Of a DNA stretch of 20,477 nucleotides, positions 1 through 10,526 are shown piece after piece (the first letter of the stretch is position 1; the number at the start of each line of letters is the position of its first letter). Location: NCBI GenBank assembly GCA_025356695.1, contig JANXSE010000395.1:1-20477 (forward strand), in the 5' to 3' direction. Source of the DNA: Betaproteobacteria bacterium. Its GTDB lineage: Bacteria; Pseudomonadota; Gammaproteobacteria; Burkholderiales; SG8-41. The notes beneath the pieces are model-generated. The model made no database searches. It saw nothing but the letters and a program-made list of their open reading frames with translations, and was not told the origin of the DNA. Both the position numbers and the translations under genes were made by a program.

Positions 1-231
1 GATGTTGCCGCTGGCGCCGCCCTTGTTTTCAATCACGACCATTTGCCCGAGTGCTTCACCGAGTTTGGGCGCGATGATACGTGTCGTAGTATCGGTGGCG
101 CCGCCGGCCACCGAGGGCACCACCCAGCGCAGCGGTTTGTCGGGATAGGTGGCCGCCGTTGCCGCCGCGGCCGTGAACGCGAGCAACAACCCCAACGCAT
201 TGAATCGCACGATTGTTCGAAAAGCATTCAT
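1..231 (-). CDS. Bug/TctC-family tripartite tricarboxylate transporter substrate-binding protein, N-terminal part
   Basis: This is the first 77 codons of a periplasmic binding protein; the rest lies beyond the left edge. The ATG at 231 follows an AAAGGAG ribosome site about 6 bases upstream. A hydrophobic signal peptide (about 27 residues, LGLLLAFTAAAA core) is followed by TYPDKPLRWVVP and then GGATDTTTRIIAPKLGE, the typical mature N-terminus and ligand-loop region of Bug proteins. VVIENKGGASGNI matches the family's second conserved block. Such proteins bind carboxylates or other small molecules in the periplasm, sometimes for TctAB permeases, but most Burkholderiales copies are orphans. No tctA or tctB is visible here. 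It is co-directional with the FkbM gene 42 bases upstream. The ligand is unknown. Confidence 0.9.
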   Translation of the reverse strand, partial: MNAFRTIVRFNALGLLLAFTAAAATAATYPDKPLRWVVPSVAGGATDTTTRIIAPKLGEALGQMVVIENKGGASGNI

Positions 232-273
232 CCTGTACTCCTTTCGCGCCGACACGCGCATCCCCCAACCTCG

Positions 274-1191
274 CTAGCCCTGCGGAAAAAACAACGGGTT
301 GCGCGAGGCGATCCCGCGATCCCGCGCCTTTTCCCAGTTGTCATCGGCACCGACACATTCAATCAACTCCGGCACGCCGGGATCACCTGCGTCCGGCATA
401 CACAACATGTTCGCCTCCGGTTTGAAGGCATCGAAAATATTCTCTTTGTTCTGGAAAAAATTGGCCTTGTTGAAATACAGCCCCAGATGCCACCAGGCGC
501 GGTATCCCGCCTGCGCGACAGCGGCAATGGTTCGCGCAGCATGCTCGGTAGTGTTGTTTTCCACAAACAATATCGGCCTGAATTTTTTGATCGTCTCGCG
601 CGCGCCGGTGAGGACGTCGGGTTCCATGCCCTCGACATCGATCTTGATCAAACGGCAGGATGGCAGCGCAAGCGAATCGACCGTAATAACGTCAATCGCT
701 TCGCCGGACAAAGCCTCGCCACCGACGGCAACCCCGCCGAAATTATGCGGCTCGTTCCATGAAAGCACGGGAATCAGGGCGCGGTCTGCAGTGGTGCCGG
801 CCGCGTTTTGCAAAGCGTGGATGTTCGTCAGCCGGTTGATCGCGGCATTGCCGCACATCAACTGAAATGGCAACCGCTGCGGCTCCATGGCGTAAACCGC
901 ACCCTTGGCACCGACGGCCTTTGCAAACGGCACTGTGTGGCTGCCGATGTTCGCGCCGATATCAACGACGATATCGCCGCGTCCGCAATAGCGCAGCAGC
1001 AGGTCGAGTTCCGATTCACACCACTCGCCATAATAATCAAGCGAACGCCCGATAAAGCGGTCGTTTCGATTGAACATGAACAGGCCGTGTTTGCATCGCT
1101 TGATCGCGATGAAATCGTTTTCCAGCAGGCTTTTTGGTTTCAATGTTCGCCGCTCGCGAAATGCAGCACTTTCATGGTTGGTCCGTCGCAT
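274..1191 (-). CDS. FkbM-family SAM-dependent methyltransferase
   Basis: A 305-residue protein with a class I methyltransferase fold. Motif I is VVDIGANIGSHT (about residues 75-86), followed by the acidic YAMEP strand near 103. The FkbM signature IKIDVEGME lies around 182-190. FkbM proteins generally O-methylate sugars or hydroxyl groups of polysaccharides, glycolipids or natural products; the substrate cannot be told here. I chose the ATG at 1191. An in-frame TTG at 1212 would add seven residues (LRVLRRW) and start one base after the CCA end of the upstream tRNA. Neither start has a clear ribosome site. No separate promoter is visible, so transcription may come from the tRNA promoter. The GT41 gene on the other side of the tRNA could be a partner in glycan modification, but this is only context. 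Confidence 0.85.
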   Translation of the reverse strand: MRRTNHESAAFRERRTLKPKSLLENDFIAIKRCKHGLFMFNRNDRFIGRSLDYYGEWCESELDLLLRYCGRGDIVVDIGANIGSHTVPFAKAVGAKGAVYAMEPQRLPFQLMCGNAAINRLTNIHALQNAAGTTADRALIPVLSWNEPHNFGGVAVGGEALSGEAIDVITVDSLALPSCRLIKIDVEGMEPDVLTGARETIKKFRPILFVENNTTEHAARTIAAVAQAGYRAWWHLGLYFNKANFFQNKENIFDAFKPEANMLCMPDAGDPGVPELIECVGADDNWEKARDRGIASRNPLFFPQG

Positions 1192-1213
1192 CCAGCGGCG
1201 GAGAACGCGCAAT

Positions 1214-1290
<77 letters not shown>

Positions 1291-1299
1291 GCGGTCGTT

Positions 1300-1305
1300 A
1301 TTATA
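1300..1305 (-). promoter_or_regulatory. -10 box of the tRNA promoter
   Basis: A perfect TATAAT on the minus strand ends 9 bases before the tRNA 5' end. That spacing fits transcription starting a few bases upstream of the mature tRNA. A recognisable -35 hexamer is not present at the usual distance (only GGCTTC-like sequence near 1323-1328). Confidence 0.55.
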
Positions 1306-1342
1306 GCTGCGTCGTGATGCTCGAAGCCGCTCTGGCGGCGAA

Positions 1343-3082
1343 TTAAACGGCGTGTTCGCGCGCTTCAATCTGCTGCGGCGGCAGGCCCGCCTGGTGTTGC
1401 CGCCACATCACGGCATACACCGCTTCAAGTCCGGCAACGATGCGGCGCTGGTCGAAAAACAACGCGTCTTTTTTGTTGCTGGCGAGCTTTCGCTTCAAGG
1501 CCGCGCATTGCTCACGATCGCGCCCGAGACGTGTTGCGATACCGAAATAGTCGTTTTCATCGCGCGCGATCAGTTCGGGCAGGCCGGCGGCGCTGAGCAG
1601 ACTGCAACCAACGCGCGAGGCGAAGGTGCGTCCGCTGGCAGTCAGCACGGGCACGCCCGCCCACAGCGTGTCGTTGGTGGTCGAATGTCCGGCATGCCAG
1701 CCGATGGTGTCGAGCGAGAGGTCCGCCAGCGCCATGCGCGCCAGATGTTCGGACTTGCCTGCCACGCGGCCGGCGAATACCAGCCGCGCCGTATCGACAC
1801 CGCAACGCGCGGCATCGGCGCGCAGATTGCTGATGATTGCATCGCGCGACTGCCCCAGCCACAACACGCTGCCCGGTACCGCGTGCAGAATTTTCATCCA
1901 CAAATCAAACACGTCGCGTGTGATGCGGGAGGCGTTGGCAAAATTCGAATACACCATGGCGTTCTCAGGCAGGCCCTGCGACGCGCGCGTCGGCATGACG
2001 GCGACGGGTGCGGGTGCCCCCCCGCTCAGCATGAAACAATCGGGAACGTAAGCAAGCTGTTCGGTGAAGGCAGCAGCCAGTGCGGGCGGCGTGGCAACGG
2101 CGTCCGCGATGAAGTAATCAATGTAGGTAGCACCGGTAGTTGCCGCGTAACCGAGATAGTGCGCCTGCACGGGCGCCGGCCGCCGCGCCAGGATACCGAG
2201 ACGACCGCCGGTGGTGTGCCCGGAGAGATCGATCAATACCTGCACGCCGTCGGTGGCGATCGTTGCGGCGGCCTCGGCATCGCTCATCGCGGCAATATCG
2301 ACAAATCGATCAACGTTGTTCTCGATGCTGCAGCGGATCTCGCTGCGGTCATCATATCCCGACGAATAGGCGAACACCTTGAAGCGGCTGCGATCATGCA
2401 AAGGCAGCGCACTGCTCATTAATTGCCCGACCGGGTGATCGCGAAAATCGGGTGAAATATAAGCGACGCGGATAGGCGCATCATCCGGCGCGCGCGATGT
2501 TGCGGGCCGCGGCACCGGTTGCAAACCATGCGCCGCCTCCGACGCATGCCAGGCGGCGATCTGTTTGCATGCCTCCGTATCCAGAGCGAGATAGGTCGCC
2601 GTCAGCGGCGCGATTGCGCGCATCCAACCATCCGCTTGGGCATTGCATTGCGCGCGCAGCAAATCGGCTTCGCCTTGCGCCTCGTCCCATGCGCAGGATT
2701 CGAGCAACGCAAACATCAACTCCTGCCGTGCCAGCGCGATCACCGGTCGCGCCTGCGCGGCCTGCCGGTAATGGCGGATCGCATCGTCATGACGGCCGGA
2801 CACGCGCAGCAAATTGGCGAAATTGTAGTGCGCCGCGCCATTGCCCGGGTCGAGCGACAACGCGCGCTGCAGTTCGGCGGCGCCGGCTTCCGCATGGTTT
2901 TGTTCGAGCAGCACCAGCGCCAGATTGACGGCGGCGATCGCGTCACGCGGAAATTTTTCGACAACTTCGCGCAACACACGCTCGGCGCCGCTCAGGTCGC
3001 CCTGCTGGCGCAGCGCAAGGCCGCGCTTGATCAGGCGGTCGGGACCTGGCCGGAAACAGGAGCGCAGCAGTTTCAGCAACAT
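1343..3082 (-). CDS. TPR-repeat protein with GT41 (OGT/SPINDLY-like) glycosyltransferase domain
   Basis: A 579-residue protein. Residues about 14-115 form three tetratricopeptide repeats (LALRQQGDLSGAERVLREVV, ALVLLEQNHAEAGAAELQRA and the following ALLRVSGRHDDAIRHYRQA-like unit). From about 204 onward it matches the bacterial O-GlcNAc-transferase-like family: YISPDFRDHPVGQLM (208-222, with the conserved His216), DLSGHTTGGRLG, ARRPAPVQ, and GHSTTNDTLWAGVPVLTASG (465-484). Relatives transfer sugars from nucleotide-sugar donors to proteins or glycans. Two usually conserved motifs differ: GYPGTTG is GYAATTG (311-317), and the FNN..KI lysine motif reads FANASRI, with Arg386 in the lysine position. 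The ATG at 3082 has only a weak ribosome site. The gene lies 76 bases downstream of rpoD on the same strand, with no convincing terminator between. Confidence 0.88.
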   Translation of the reverse strand: MLLKLLRSCFRPGPDRLIKRGLALRQQGDLSGAERVLREVVEKFPRDAIAAVNLALVLLEQNHAEAGAAELQRALSLDPGNGAAHYNFANLLRVSGRHDDAIRHYRQAAQARPVIALARQELMFALLESCAWDEAQGEADLLRAQCNAQADGWMRAIAPLTATYLALDTEACKQIAAWHASEAAHGLQPVPRPATSRAPDDAPIRVAYISPDFRDHPVGQLMSSALPLHDRSRFKVFAYSSGYDDRSEIRCSIENNVDRFVDIAAMSDAEAAATIATDGVQVLIDLSGHTTGGRLGILARRPAPVQAHYLGYAATTGATYIDYFIADAVATPPALAAAFTEQLAYVPDCFMLSGGAPAPVAVMPTRASQGLPENAMVYSNFANASRITRDVFDLWMKILHAVPGSVLWLGQSRDAIISNLRADAARCGVDTARLVFAGRVAGKSEHLARMALADLSLDTIGWHAGHSTTNDTLWAGVPVLTASGRTFASRVGCSLLSAAGLPELIARDENDYFGIATRLGRDREQCAALKRKLASNKKDALFFDQRRIVAGLEAVYAVMWRQHQAGLPPQQIEAREHAV

Positions 3083-3158
3083 GGCGCCCCCGGCTCAATC
3101 GGAAGTGGCCGCCGCACCGCACGCCGTGACCGGCGCGCGGTGTGCAGAACGGCGGAGA

Positions 3159-5426
<2,268 letters not shown>

Positions 5427-5469
5427 AGCCAGTCTCGCCTGTAAGGTAGATTGCGCTGAAAAACTCGCG

Positions 5470-5478
5470 ATTTTATCA
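5470..5478 (-). promoter_or_regulatory. Candidate extended -10 promoter for rpoD
   Basis: Between dnaG and rpoD the minus strand carries TGATAAAAT, which fits an extended -10 element (TGn plus TAAAAT, 5 of 6 to consensus). No -35 hexamer is seen. It lies 44 bases before the rpoD ATG and could give rpoD its own transcription, as internal rpoD promoters do in E. coli. Based on one short motif only. Confidence 0.3.
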
Positions 5479-5492
5479 AAATCCTGGGGGTC

Positions 5493-7244
5493 TTACCCGT
5501 TTACTTTGGGGCTGGCAACGCCTTTTGTGATCCGCAGCCGCACCAAATCCTCGTTCGTAAGACCATGTTTTTTAATGTTTTCAGACTGAACCTCGAGCTC
5601 CAGCCTTTGGTTCAGCTGACGCCACCCATCACTGAATTCAGCCCGCAGCTCGTCTTCGGTCCATTCCGAGTACTGGCTCTTGAGCAGGGCGGACTCGATC
5701 TGCAGCAGCAATCCGGCATGTTCCGTATCGCGAAAATACTCGGGCCAGTTGACGACCGCCGGTTCGGCCACCGCGGCATCGAGCAGCGCCGCCAATGTCT
5801 TCAGTTCCAGCGCATCGTCCGCTGCACCGCCGGTGGCGTGCAGCGCCACCGGATCGACATCGTGCGCGAATTTCGGATACAGCATCGCTATTTCGATCAG
5901 ATTGCGCGCCAGCGATTGCCGCTCACGTGACGGCTGCCGCGGCGGGGCTGGCGCCGCAGGGGCAACCGATCTGATCTGAAACTGCGCGTCGAGTTCCTGC
6001 TGGGTGATACCGGAGATCTGCGCCAGTTGTTTTCGCAGCATCAGCGAGAGCAGGGGCGCTGCGACCTGTTTGATGCGCGGTGCGGCCTCCTGCAACAATT
6101 TCGCGCGGCCTTCCGGCGTCTGAATATCGACCTGCGATTTCAATTCGTCAAGCAGAAACTGCGACAACGGTTTGGCATCGCGCAGCATTTTCTCGAAAGT
6201 TTCTTTGCCGAATTTGCGCACGTAGGTGTCGGGGTCCTCGCCCTGCGGCAGAAACAGGAACGACAGCTGTTTGCCGTCGACCAGTTGCTCGAGGCTGTTT
6301 TCCAGCGCGCGCCATGCGGCACGCCGGCCGGCGTTGTCGCCGTCAAAACAGAACACGACTTCCTCGGCCTGGCGCAGCAGCTTTTGCACGTGCGTCGGTG
6401 TCGTCGCCGTGCCGAGGGTCGCTACCGCGTAACCAACACCGTGTTGCGCGAGTGCCACGACGTCCATGTATCCCTCGACGACAATCACGCAGCCGGCGTC
6501 ACGAATGGCGCGCCTGCCCTGGTACAGTCCGTAGAGTTCACGGCCTTTTTCGAACAGCGCAGTTTCCGGCGAGTTCAGATATTTCGGCTCGCCCTGGTCG
6601 AGCACGCGCCCGCCGAAACCGATGATGTGGCCGCGCGTATCGACGATCGGAAACATGATGCGGTCGCGAAAGCGATCATAGCGCTTGCCCTCGTCGCTTT
6701 GAATCACCAGCCCGGCGGCGACCAGCGACTTGGCGTTGTAGTCGGGAAACGCCGTCTGCAGGTTCTGCCAGGCGGCCGGTGCGTAACCGACGCCGAAGTC
6801 CTTTGCCACCTCGCCCGACATGCCGCGCTTTTTCAGGTATTCGATCGCGCGCGGCGCCTCCTTGAGTTGCTGGCGGTAATACTGCGCGGCCTTCAGCATG
6901 ACCTCGTGAAGATCGTCGCCCTCGTCCGTTTTATTGCGCGGCTTTTCGAATTTGGTTTCCGGCACCTGCATGCCGGCGCTTTGCGCGAGGTCTTTCACCG
7001 CGTCGATGAAGCCCATGCCGCTGTACTCGATCATGAAACCGATCGCCGTGCCGTGCGCGCCGCAACCGAAGCAGTGATAAAACTGTTTGGTCTGGCTGAC
7101 CGTGAACGATGGTGATTTCTCGCTGTGAAACGGACAGCAGGCAACGTAGTTCGCACCGGCGCGCTTGAGCGGCACGTAGCGTTCGACCACGTCGACGATG
7201 TCAACGCGGTTGAGCAGGTCCTGAATGAAGGATTGCGGTATCAA
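5493..7244 (-). CDS. dnaG: DNA primase DnaG
   Basis: A 583-residue primase that makes RNA primers at the replication fork. The N-terminal CHC2 zinc domain has Cys37, His40, Cys58 and Cys61 (CCPFH ... YHCFGCGAHG). The polymerase core has YDRFRDRIMFPI (189-200) and the TOPRIM elements VVEGYMDVVAL (Glu257) and CFDGDNAG (Asp301, Asp303). A C-terminal helicase-binding region follows a Pro-rich linker near 425-440. IPQSFIQDLLNRVDIVDVV is the expected N-terminus, and the only start in frame is the TTG at 7244: no ATG or GTG lies between it and the upstream in-frame stop. No good Shine-Dalgarno precedes it. A poor start fits the low primase level known for this operon. Confidence 0.97.
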   Translation of the reverse strand: MIPQSFIQDLLNRVDIVDVVERYVPLKRAGANYVACCPFHSEKSPSFTVSQTKQFYHCFGCGAHGTAIGFMIEYSGMGFIDAVKDLAQSAGMQVPETKFEKPRNKTDEGDDLHEVMLKAAQYYRQQLKEAPRAIEYLKKRGMSGEVAKDFGVGYAPAAWQNLQTAFPDYNAKSLVAAGLVIQSDEGKRYDRFRDRIMFPIVDTRGHIIGFGGRVLDQGEPKYLNSPETALFEKGRELYGLYQGRRAIRDAGCVIVVEGYMDVVALAQHGVGYAVATLGTATTPTHVQKLLRQAEEVVFCFDGDNAGRRAAWRALENSLEQLVDGKQLSFLFLPQGEDPDTYVRKFGKETFEKMLRDAKPLSQFLLDELKSQVDIQTPEGRAKLLQEAAPRIKQVAAPLLSLMLRKQLAQISGITQQELDAQFQIRSVAPAAPAPPRQPSRERQSLARNLIEIAMLYPKFAHDVDPVALHATGGAADDALELKTLAALLDAAVAEPAVVNWPEYFRDTEHAGLLLQIESALLKSQYSEWTEDELRAEFSDGWRQLNQRLELEVQSENIKKHGLTNEDLVRLRITKGVASPKVNG

Positions 7245-7304
7245 GCGTGCGGGGCCCGGCGTTGAACACGATGGTTGCGGTGACTACCGAAAATCATGCG
7301 GCGG

Positions 7305-7360
7305 CGGCTATCGCGCATGATAGCCGAGTTCGAATCGGCGGCGTCAGCGCGCCCGATTCG
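7305..7360 (-). promoter_or_regulatory. Tandem RNA hairpins between yqeY and dnaG
   Basis: The 123-base gap holds two perfect 8-bp inverted repeats in tandem. CGAATCGG (7331-7338) pairs with CCGATTCG (7353-7360) around a 14-base loop. CGGCTATC (7305-7312) pairs with GATAGCCG (7319-7326) around a 6-base loop. Neither is followed directly by a long U tract on the minus strand (ATTTT lies about ten bases after the second), so they resemble mRNA processing or stability elements more than a terminator. E. coli has an RNase E processing site in the same operon; equivalence is inference. Confidence 0.6.
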
Positions 7361-7367
7361 CAAATAA

Positions 7368-7811
7368 CTAACCGAGCCTCGCCTTGATTTGCGTCGACAC
7401 TTTGGCCATGTCGGCACGGCCGGCGAGCTTGGGTTTGAGCGCGGCCATGACCTTGCCCATGTCGGCCATCGCCTTGGCGCCGGTCGCCTGCATGGCGGCG
7501 GCGATCTCGGCGTCGATTTCAGCATCCGACAAGGCCTGCGGCATATAAGACTGCAGAATGCCCAGCTCGAATTTTTCCTGATCGGCCAGATCCTGCCGTG
7601 CGCCCTTCTCGAACTGTGCAATCGAGTCGCGACGCTGCTTGATCATTTTATCGATGATGGCAACGATGTCGGCATCGGCCAGTTCGACGCGCTCGTCGAC
7701 TTCCTTCTGTTTCATCGCCGCCAGCAGCAGGCGGATCGTGCCGAGACGCGGTGCATCCTTCGCGCGCATCGCGGTCTTCATATCATCGGTGATTCTGGCT
7801 TTGAGCGACAT
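7368..7811 (-). CDS. yqeY: GatB/YqeY domain-containing protein
   Basis: A 147-residue protein matching the YqeY family over its full length. It begins MSLKARITDDMKTAMRAKD, has the conserved LGTIRLLLAAMKQKEVDER segment (22-40) and ends in a helical domain related to the tail of GatB (MADMGKVMAALKPKLAGRADM). The tail domain of GatB helps bind tRNA during transamidation. The role of free-standing YqeY is not established. The ATG at 7811 has GGAG about 11 bases upstream. It is co-directional with rpsU (100 bases upstream, beyond a terminator) and dnaG, a common placement in proteobacteria. Confidence 0.93.
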   Translation of the reverse strand: MSLKARITDDMKTAMRAKDAPRLGTIRLLLAAMKQKEVDERVELADADIVAIIDKMIKQRRDSIAQFEKGARQDLADQEKFELGILQSYMPQALSDAEIDAEIAAAMQATGAKAMADMGKVMAALKPKLAGRADMAKVSTQIKARLG

Positions 7812-7857
7812 GGCGGCAAAACTCCGAAAATAAGCGTTACTTCATGCGGGACCCAGA

Positions 7858-7883
7858 AAGCAAAATGCGGGCAAAGCCCGCAT
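7858..7883 (-). terminator. Intrinsic terminator or attenuator after rpsU
   Basis: On the minus strand ATGCGGGC (7883-7876) pairs perfectly with GCCCGCAT (7872-7865) around a TTT loop. The stem is followed by TTTTGCTTT. It begins 29 bases after the rpsU stop. This placement matches the partial terminator between rpsU and dnaG in E. coli, which lets rpsU be expressed above dnaG. A perfect GC-rich stem with a U-rich tail supports real termination; the read-through fraction is unknown. Confidence 0.85.
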
Positions 7884-7911
7884 CCGCTGAATCCTGTTTC
7901 CCGAAATACGA

Positions 7912-8124
7912 TTAATACATTTTCGGCGGCAGCATATGGGCGCGCAGGCGCTTGTAGTGGCGCTTGACCGCCGCGGCGTGCTTGCGTTTACGCTCCGAGG
8001 TCGGCTTCTCGTAGAATTCGCGCGCGCGCAATTCGGTCAGCAGCCCGGTTTTTTCAATGGTGCGCTTGAAGCGGCGCATGGCTACTTCGAACGGCTCGTT
8101 TTCCTTGACGCGTACGGTCGGCAT
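7912..8124 (-). CDS. rpsU: 30S ribosomal protein S21
   Basis: A 70-residue basic protein starting [20 protein letters not shown] and continuing through [21 protein letters not shown] to a Lys/Arg-rich end, the usual length and sequence of S21. S21 joins the small subunit near the anti-Shine-Dalgarno end and aids initiation. The reading frame stays open to 8223, but the extra 33 codons would cover the promoter, so the ATG at 8124 is the real start. It is the first gene of the rpsU-yqeY-dnaG-rpoD operon. Confidence 0.97.
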   Translation of the reverse strand: MPTVRVKENEPFEVAMRRFKRTIEKTGLLTELRAREFYEKPTSERKRKHAAAVKRHYKRLRAHMLPPKMY

Positions 8125-8161
8125 AATGCGGTTACCCAGTCGGAGATTCGGAAAGGCGCGT

Positions 8162-8189
8162 ATTATAGCAGCGGCTTTTGCGTTGTCAA
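8162..8189 (-). promoter_or_regulatory. Strong sigma-70 promoter of the rpsU-yqeY-dnaG-rpoD operon
   Basis: The minus strand has a perfect -35 TTGACA (8189-8184), a 16-base spacer and a perfect -10 TATAAT (8167-8162). It is 37 bases before the rpsU ATG, so the leader should be about 30 bases. Both hexamers match consensus exactly, which predicts high constitutive expression suited to a ribosomal protein. Confidence 0.9.
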
Positions 8190-8221
8190 AGCACTGATTC
8201 AGGCGACTTTTTGAGTAGTTC

Positions 8222-9256
8222 ATGCTGATCCTGGGGATCGAAACATCCTGCGACGAAACCGGAATCGCGCTCTACGACGGGGCGCGTGGCCTGCTGGCGC
8301 ACGCCCTCTACACGCAGGCCGCCCTGCACGCCGAATACGGGGGGGTGGTCCCCGAACTGGCCTCCCGCGACCATATCCGGCGGGTGCTCCCGCTGACCCG
8401 CGAGGTGCTCGAGCGTGCCGGCGCCGCCCTCTCCGATATTGACGCCGTGGCCTATACCGCAGGCCCGGGGCTGGCGGGCGCCCTGCTGGTCGGCGCCGGC
8501 GTCGCACAGGGGCTGGCCTGGTCGCTGGGCGTGCCGGCCGTCGGCATTCACCATCTCGAAGGTCATCTGCTGGCGCCGTTGATGGAAAAACCGGCACCGG
8601 AATTTCCCTTTATCGCCCTGCTGGTCTCGGGCGGCCATACGCAGCTGATGCGCGTGTCGGGTGTCGGCCGCTACGCTTTGCTCGGTGAAACGCTCGACGA
8701 TGCGGCCGGCGAAGCTTTCGACAAGACCGCGCAGTTGCTGGGGATCGGCTATCCGGGCGGCCCGCAAATCGCCAAGCTGGCCGAACAGGGACGCGCCGGC
8801 CGCATCAAGCTGCCGCGGCCGATGCTGCACAGTCACGATCTCGATTTCAGTTTCAGCGGACTCAAAACCGCCGTCATGCTGCAGGTGAAGGATCGTGCAT
8901 TGGATGCGCAGGCACGGGCCGACGTTGCGGCGGAATTTCAGGCCGCGATCGTCGATGTGCTGGTCGCCAAATCAGCGGCCGCAATCGAGCAAAGTGGTCT
9001 CGACCGGCTGGTGGTTGCAGGCGGAGTGGGCGCCAACATTGAGCTGCGGACCAAGCTTTCAGCCGCCGCCCGCCGCGCCTGTTTCGAAGTGTTCTATCCG
9101 GCACCGCAATTCTGTACCGATAACGGCGCGATGATTGCATTCGCCGCCGCCATGCGATTGAAGAACACGCAATCCGGAAAACCGGATGTGCAATCACGAG
9201 GGTTTTCGGTAAAGCCGCGCTGGGACCTCGGCAGCCTCGCAGCAGTCAGCCCGTAA
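8222..9256 (+). CDS. tsaD: tRNA N6-adenosine threonylcarbamoyltransferase TsaD
   Basis: A 344-residue Kae1/TsaD protein that transfers the threonylcarbamoyl group to A37 of tRNAs reading ANN codons, working with TsaB and TsaE on the adenylate made by TsaC. It begins [19 protein letters not shown], the family signature. It has the metal-binding HHLEGH motif (His111, His115), the nucleotide loop [10 protein letters not shown] (133-142), [10 protein letters not shown] and the late Asp in CTDNGAM. Length is normal. It is divergent from rpsU, as in E. coli, and its start is close to the rpsU promoter. Its last 11 bases overlap the end of the convergent dehydrogenase gene. Only a weak GAG ribosome site precedes the ATG. 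Confidence 0.97.
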   Translation: MLILGIETSCDETGIALYDGARGLLAHALYTQAALHAEYGGVVPELASRDHIRRVLPLTREVLERAGAALSDIDAVAYTAGPGLAGALLVGAGVAQGLAWSLGVPAVGIHHLEGHLLAPLMEKPAPEFPFIALLVSGGHTQLMRVSGVGRYALLGETLDDAAGEAFDKTAQLLGIGYPGGPQIAKLAEQGRAGRIKLPRPMLHSHDLDFSFSGLKTAVMLQVKDRALDAQARADVAAEFQAAIVDVLVAKSAAAIEQSGLDRLVVAGGVGANIELRTKLSAAARRACFEVFYPAPQFCTDNGAMIAFAAAMRLKNTQSGKPDVQSRGFSVKPRWDLGSLAAVSP

Positions 9257-10508
9257 AACGATAAGGCGCCGGATTGACCTCCGGTGCGCGGCCCGACACG
9301 ATGTCGGCAAGCAATCGGCCCGAACCGCAGGCCAGCGTCCAGCCCAGCGTGCCGTGACCGGTGTTCAAAAACAGATTGCGATAGCGCGTGGCGCCGACAT
9401 AAGGCAGATTCGACGGCGTGGCCGGACGCAGGCCGCACCAGCGCGTCGCCGCGGCAAAATCCCCTGCCTGCGGAAACAGATCTTTGACGCGATTGAGGAT
9501 GGCGTCGCAACGCACTGCATTGAGCGTGTTGTCATAACCGTTGAGCTCGGCGGTACCGGCAACGCGCAGCCGGTGACCGAGACGCGAGAAGACAAGTTTG
9601 TGTTCGTCGTCGGTGAGACTCACGCGCGGCGCGGCGCCGGAATCAGCCACCGGTATGGTCAATGAATAGCCTTTGACCGGATAGACCGCGGGGCGCATGC
9701 CGAGGGGGCGCAATAGCTGCGGGCTGTGGCTGCCAAGTGCGACGACGTAGGCATCTGCAGTCAGTGTGCGCGCGGCGCCGTCCGCAGCGACAATCTTTAC
9801 GCCGTCAACGGTGCCGCCACCGGCGTCGAGCGCGGTGATCGTCGAGCCGTTCAGCCATGCCACGCCGGACTCGATGCAGCGCGCCGCCAGCCGCTGCGTG
9901 AAGGCGCAGGCATCGCCCGATTCGTCCTCGACGGCATGATCGCCGCCGACGATGCGCGGCAAGGCGTGCTGCAGCGCCGGTTCGATGGCGAGCAGTTCCT
10001 GTGGCGTCTTTATGTTGCGTTCGCAACCGAATTCGGCCATCACGCGCACCACCGACTGCGCCAGCGCGAACTGCGCCGGCTCGGTGTAAAAATGCACGAT
10101 GCCGCGTTCCGCATGATCGTATTCAATGCCGGTTTCCGCGCGCAGTGTTTTCAGCGTCGCGCGGCTGTAGAGCGCGAGCTTGAGGATCGCCGCGATATTG
10201 CGCCGTGTGCGCCACGGCAGGCATTCGATCAGGAAGCGCGCACCCCAGCGCCACTGCGCCGCATCGGCGCGCAGGCGAAACAACAGCGGCGCATCCTCGT
10301 GCCCGAGCCAGCGCAGAATCTGCGATATCGCGTGCGGGTTCGCCCACGGCTCGGCGTGGCTGACGGAAATCTGTCCGCCGTTGGCAAAGCTGGTTTCGAG
10401 GCCCGGCGCGAACTGGCGGTCGACGACAGTAACGTCGTGGCCAGACTGCCGCAGGTACCAGGCGCTGGCGATGCCGACAACACCGGCACCGAGAACGATG
10501 ATTTTCAT
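9246..10508 (-). CDS. DadA-like D-amino-acid dehydrogenase (FAD-dependent)
   Basis: A 420-residue DAO-superfamily flavoprotein. The FAD-binding dinucleotide fold is at the N-terminus ([19 protein letters not shown], Glu/Asp-type end VVDRQ). [22 protein letters not shown] (about 38-59) is the signature block of DadA. The C-terminal [15 protein letters not shown] and [21 protein letters not shown] close the FAD site. The family oxidises D-amino acids to 2-oxo acids and ammonia at the membrane and passes electrons to the quinone pool. Length is close to E. coli DadA (432). There is no alanine racemase or Lrp gene next to it, so a specific D-alanine role is not assured. It lies 18 bases after plsY and is probably co-transcribed with it. 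The upstream sequence has no good ribosome site. Confidence 0.9.
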   Translation of the reverse strand: MKIIVLGAGVVGIASAWYLRQSGHDVTVVDRQFAPGLETSFANGGQISVSHAEPWANPHAISQILRWLGHEDAPLLFRLRADAAQWRWGARFLIECLPWRTRRNIAAILKLALYSRATLKTLRAETGIEYDHAERGIVHFYTEPAQFALAQSVVRVMAEFGCERNIKTPQELLAIEPALQHALPRIVGGDHAVEDESGDACAFTQRLAARCIESGVAWLNGSTITALDAGGGTVDGVKIVAADGAARTLTADAYVVALGSHSPQLLRPLGMRPAVYPVKGYSLTIPVADSGAAPRVSLTDDEHKLVFSRLGHRLRVAGTAELNGYDNTLNAVRCDAILNRVKDLFPQAGDFAAATRWCGLRPATPSNLPYVGATRYRNLFLNTGHGTLGWTLACGSGRLLADIVSGRAPEVNPAPYRFTG

Positions 10509-10526
10509 GCGTTGCGCACGAAAACG

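Noticed and set aside
1326..1339. GCCGC-TCTG-GCGGC hairpin after the GT41 gene as a terminator
   Set aside because: The stem has only five pairs and lacks a T tract; it also lies where the tRNA -35 region would be.
6027..7115. Plus-strand open frame opposite dnaG
   Set aside because: It is the antisense shadow of the conserved primase core and has no ribosome site or recognisable domain.
8125..8223. N-terminal extension of rpsU to an upstream ATG
   Set aside because: The extra codons would span the consensus promoter, and S21 is normally 70-71 residues beginning MPTVRV/MPVIKV-like.
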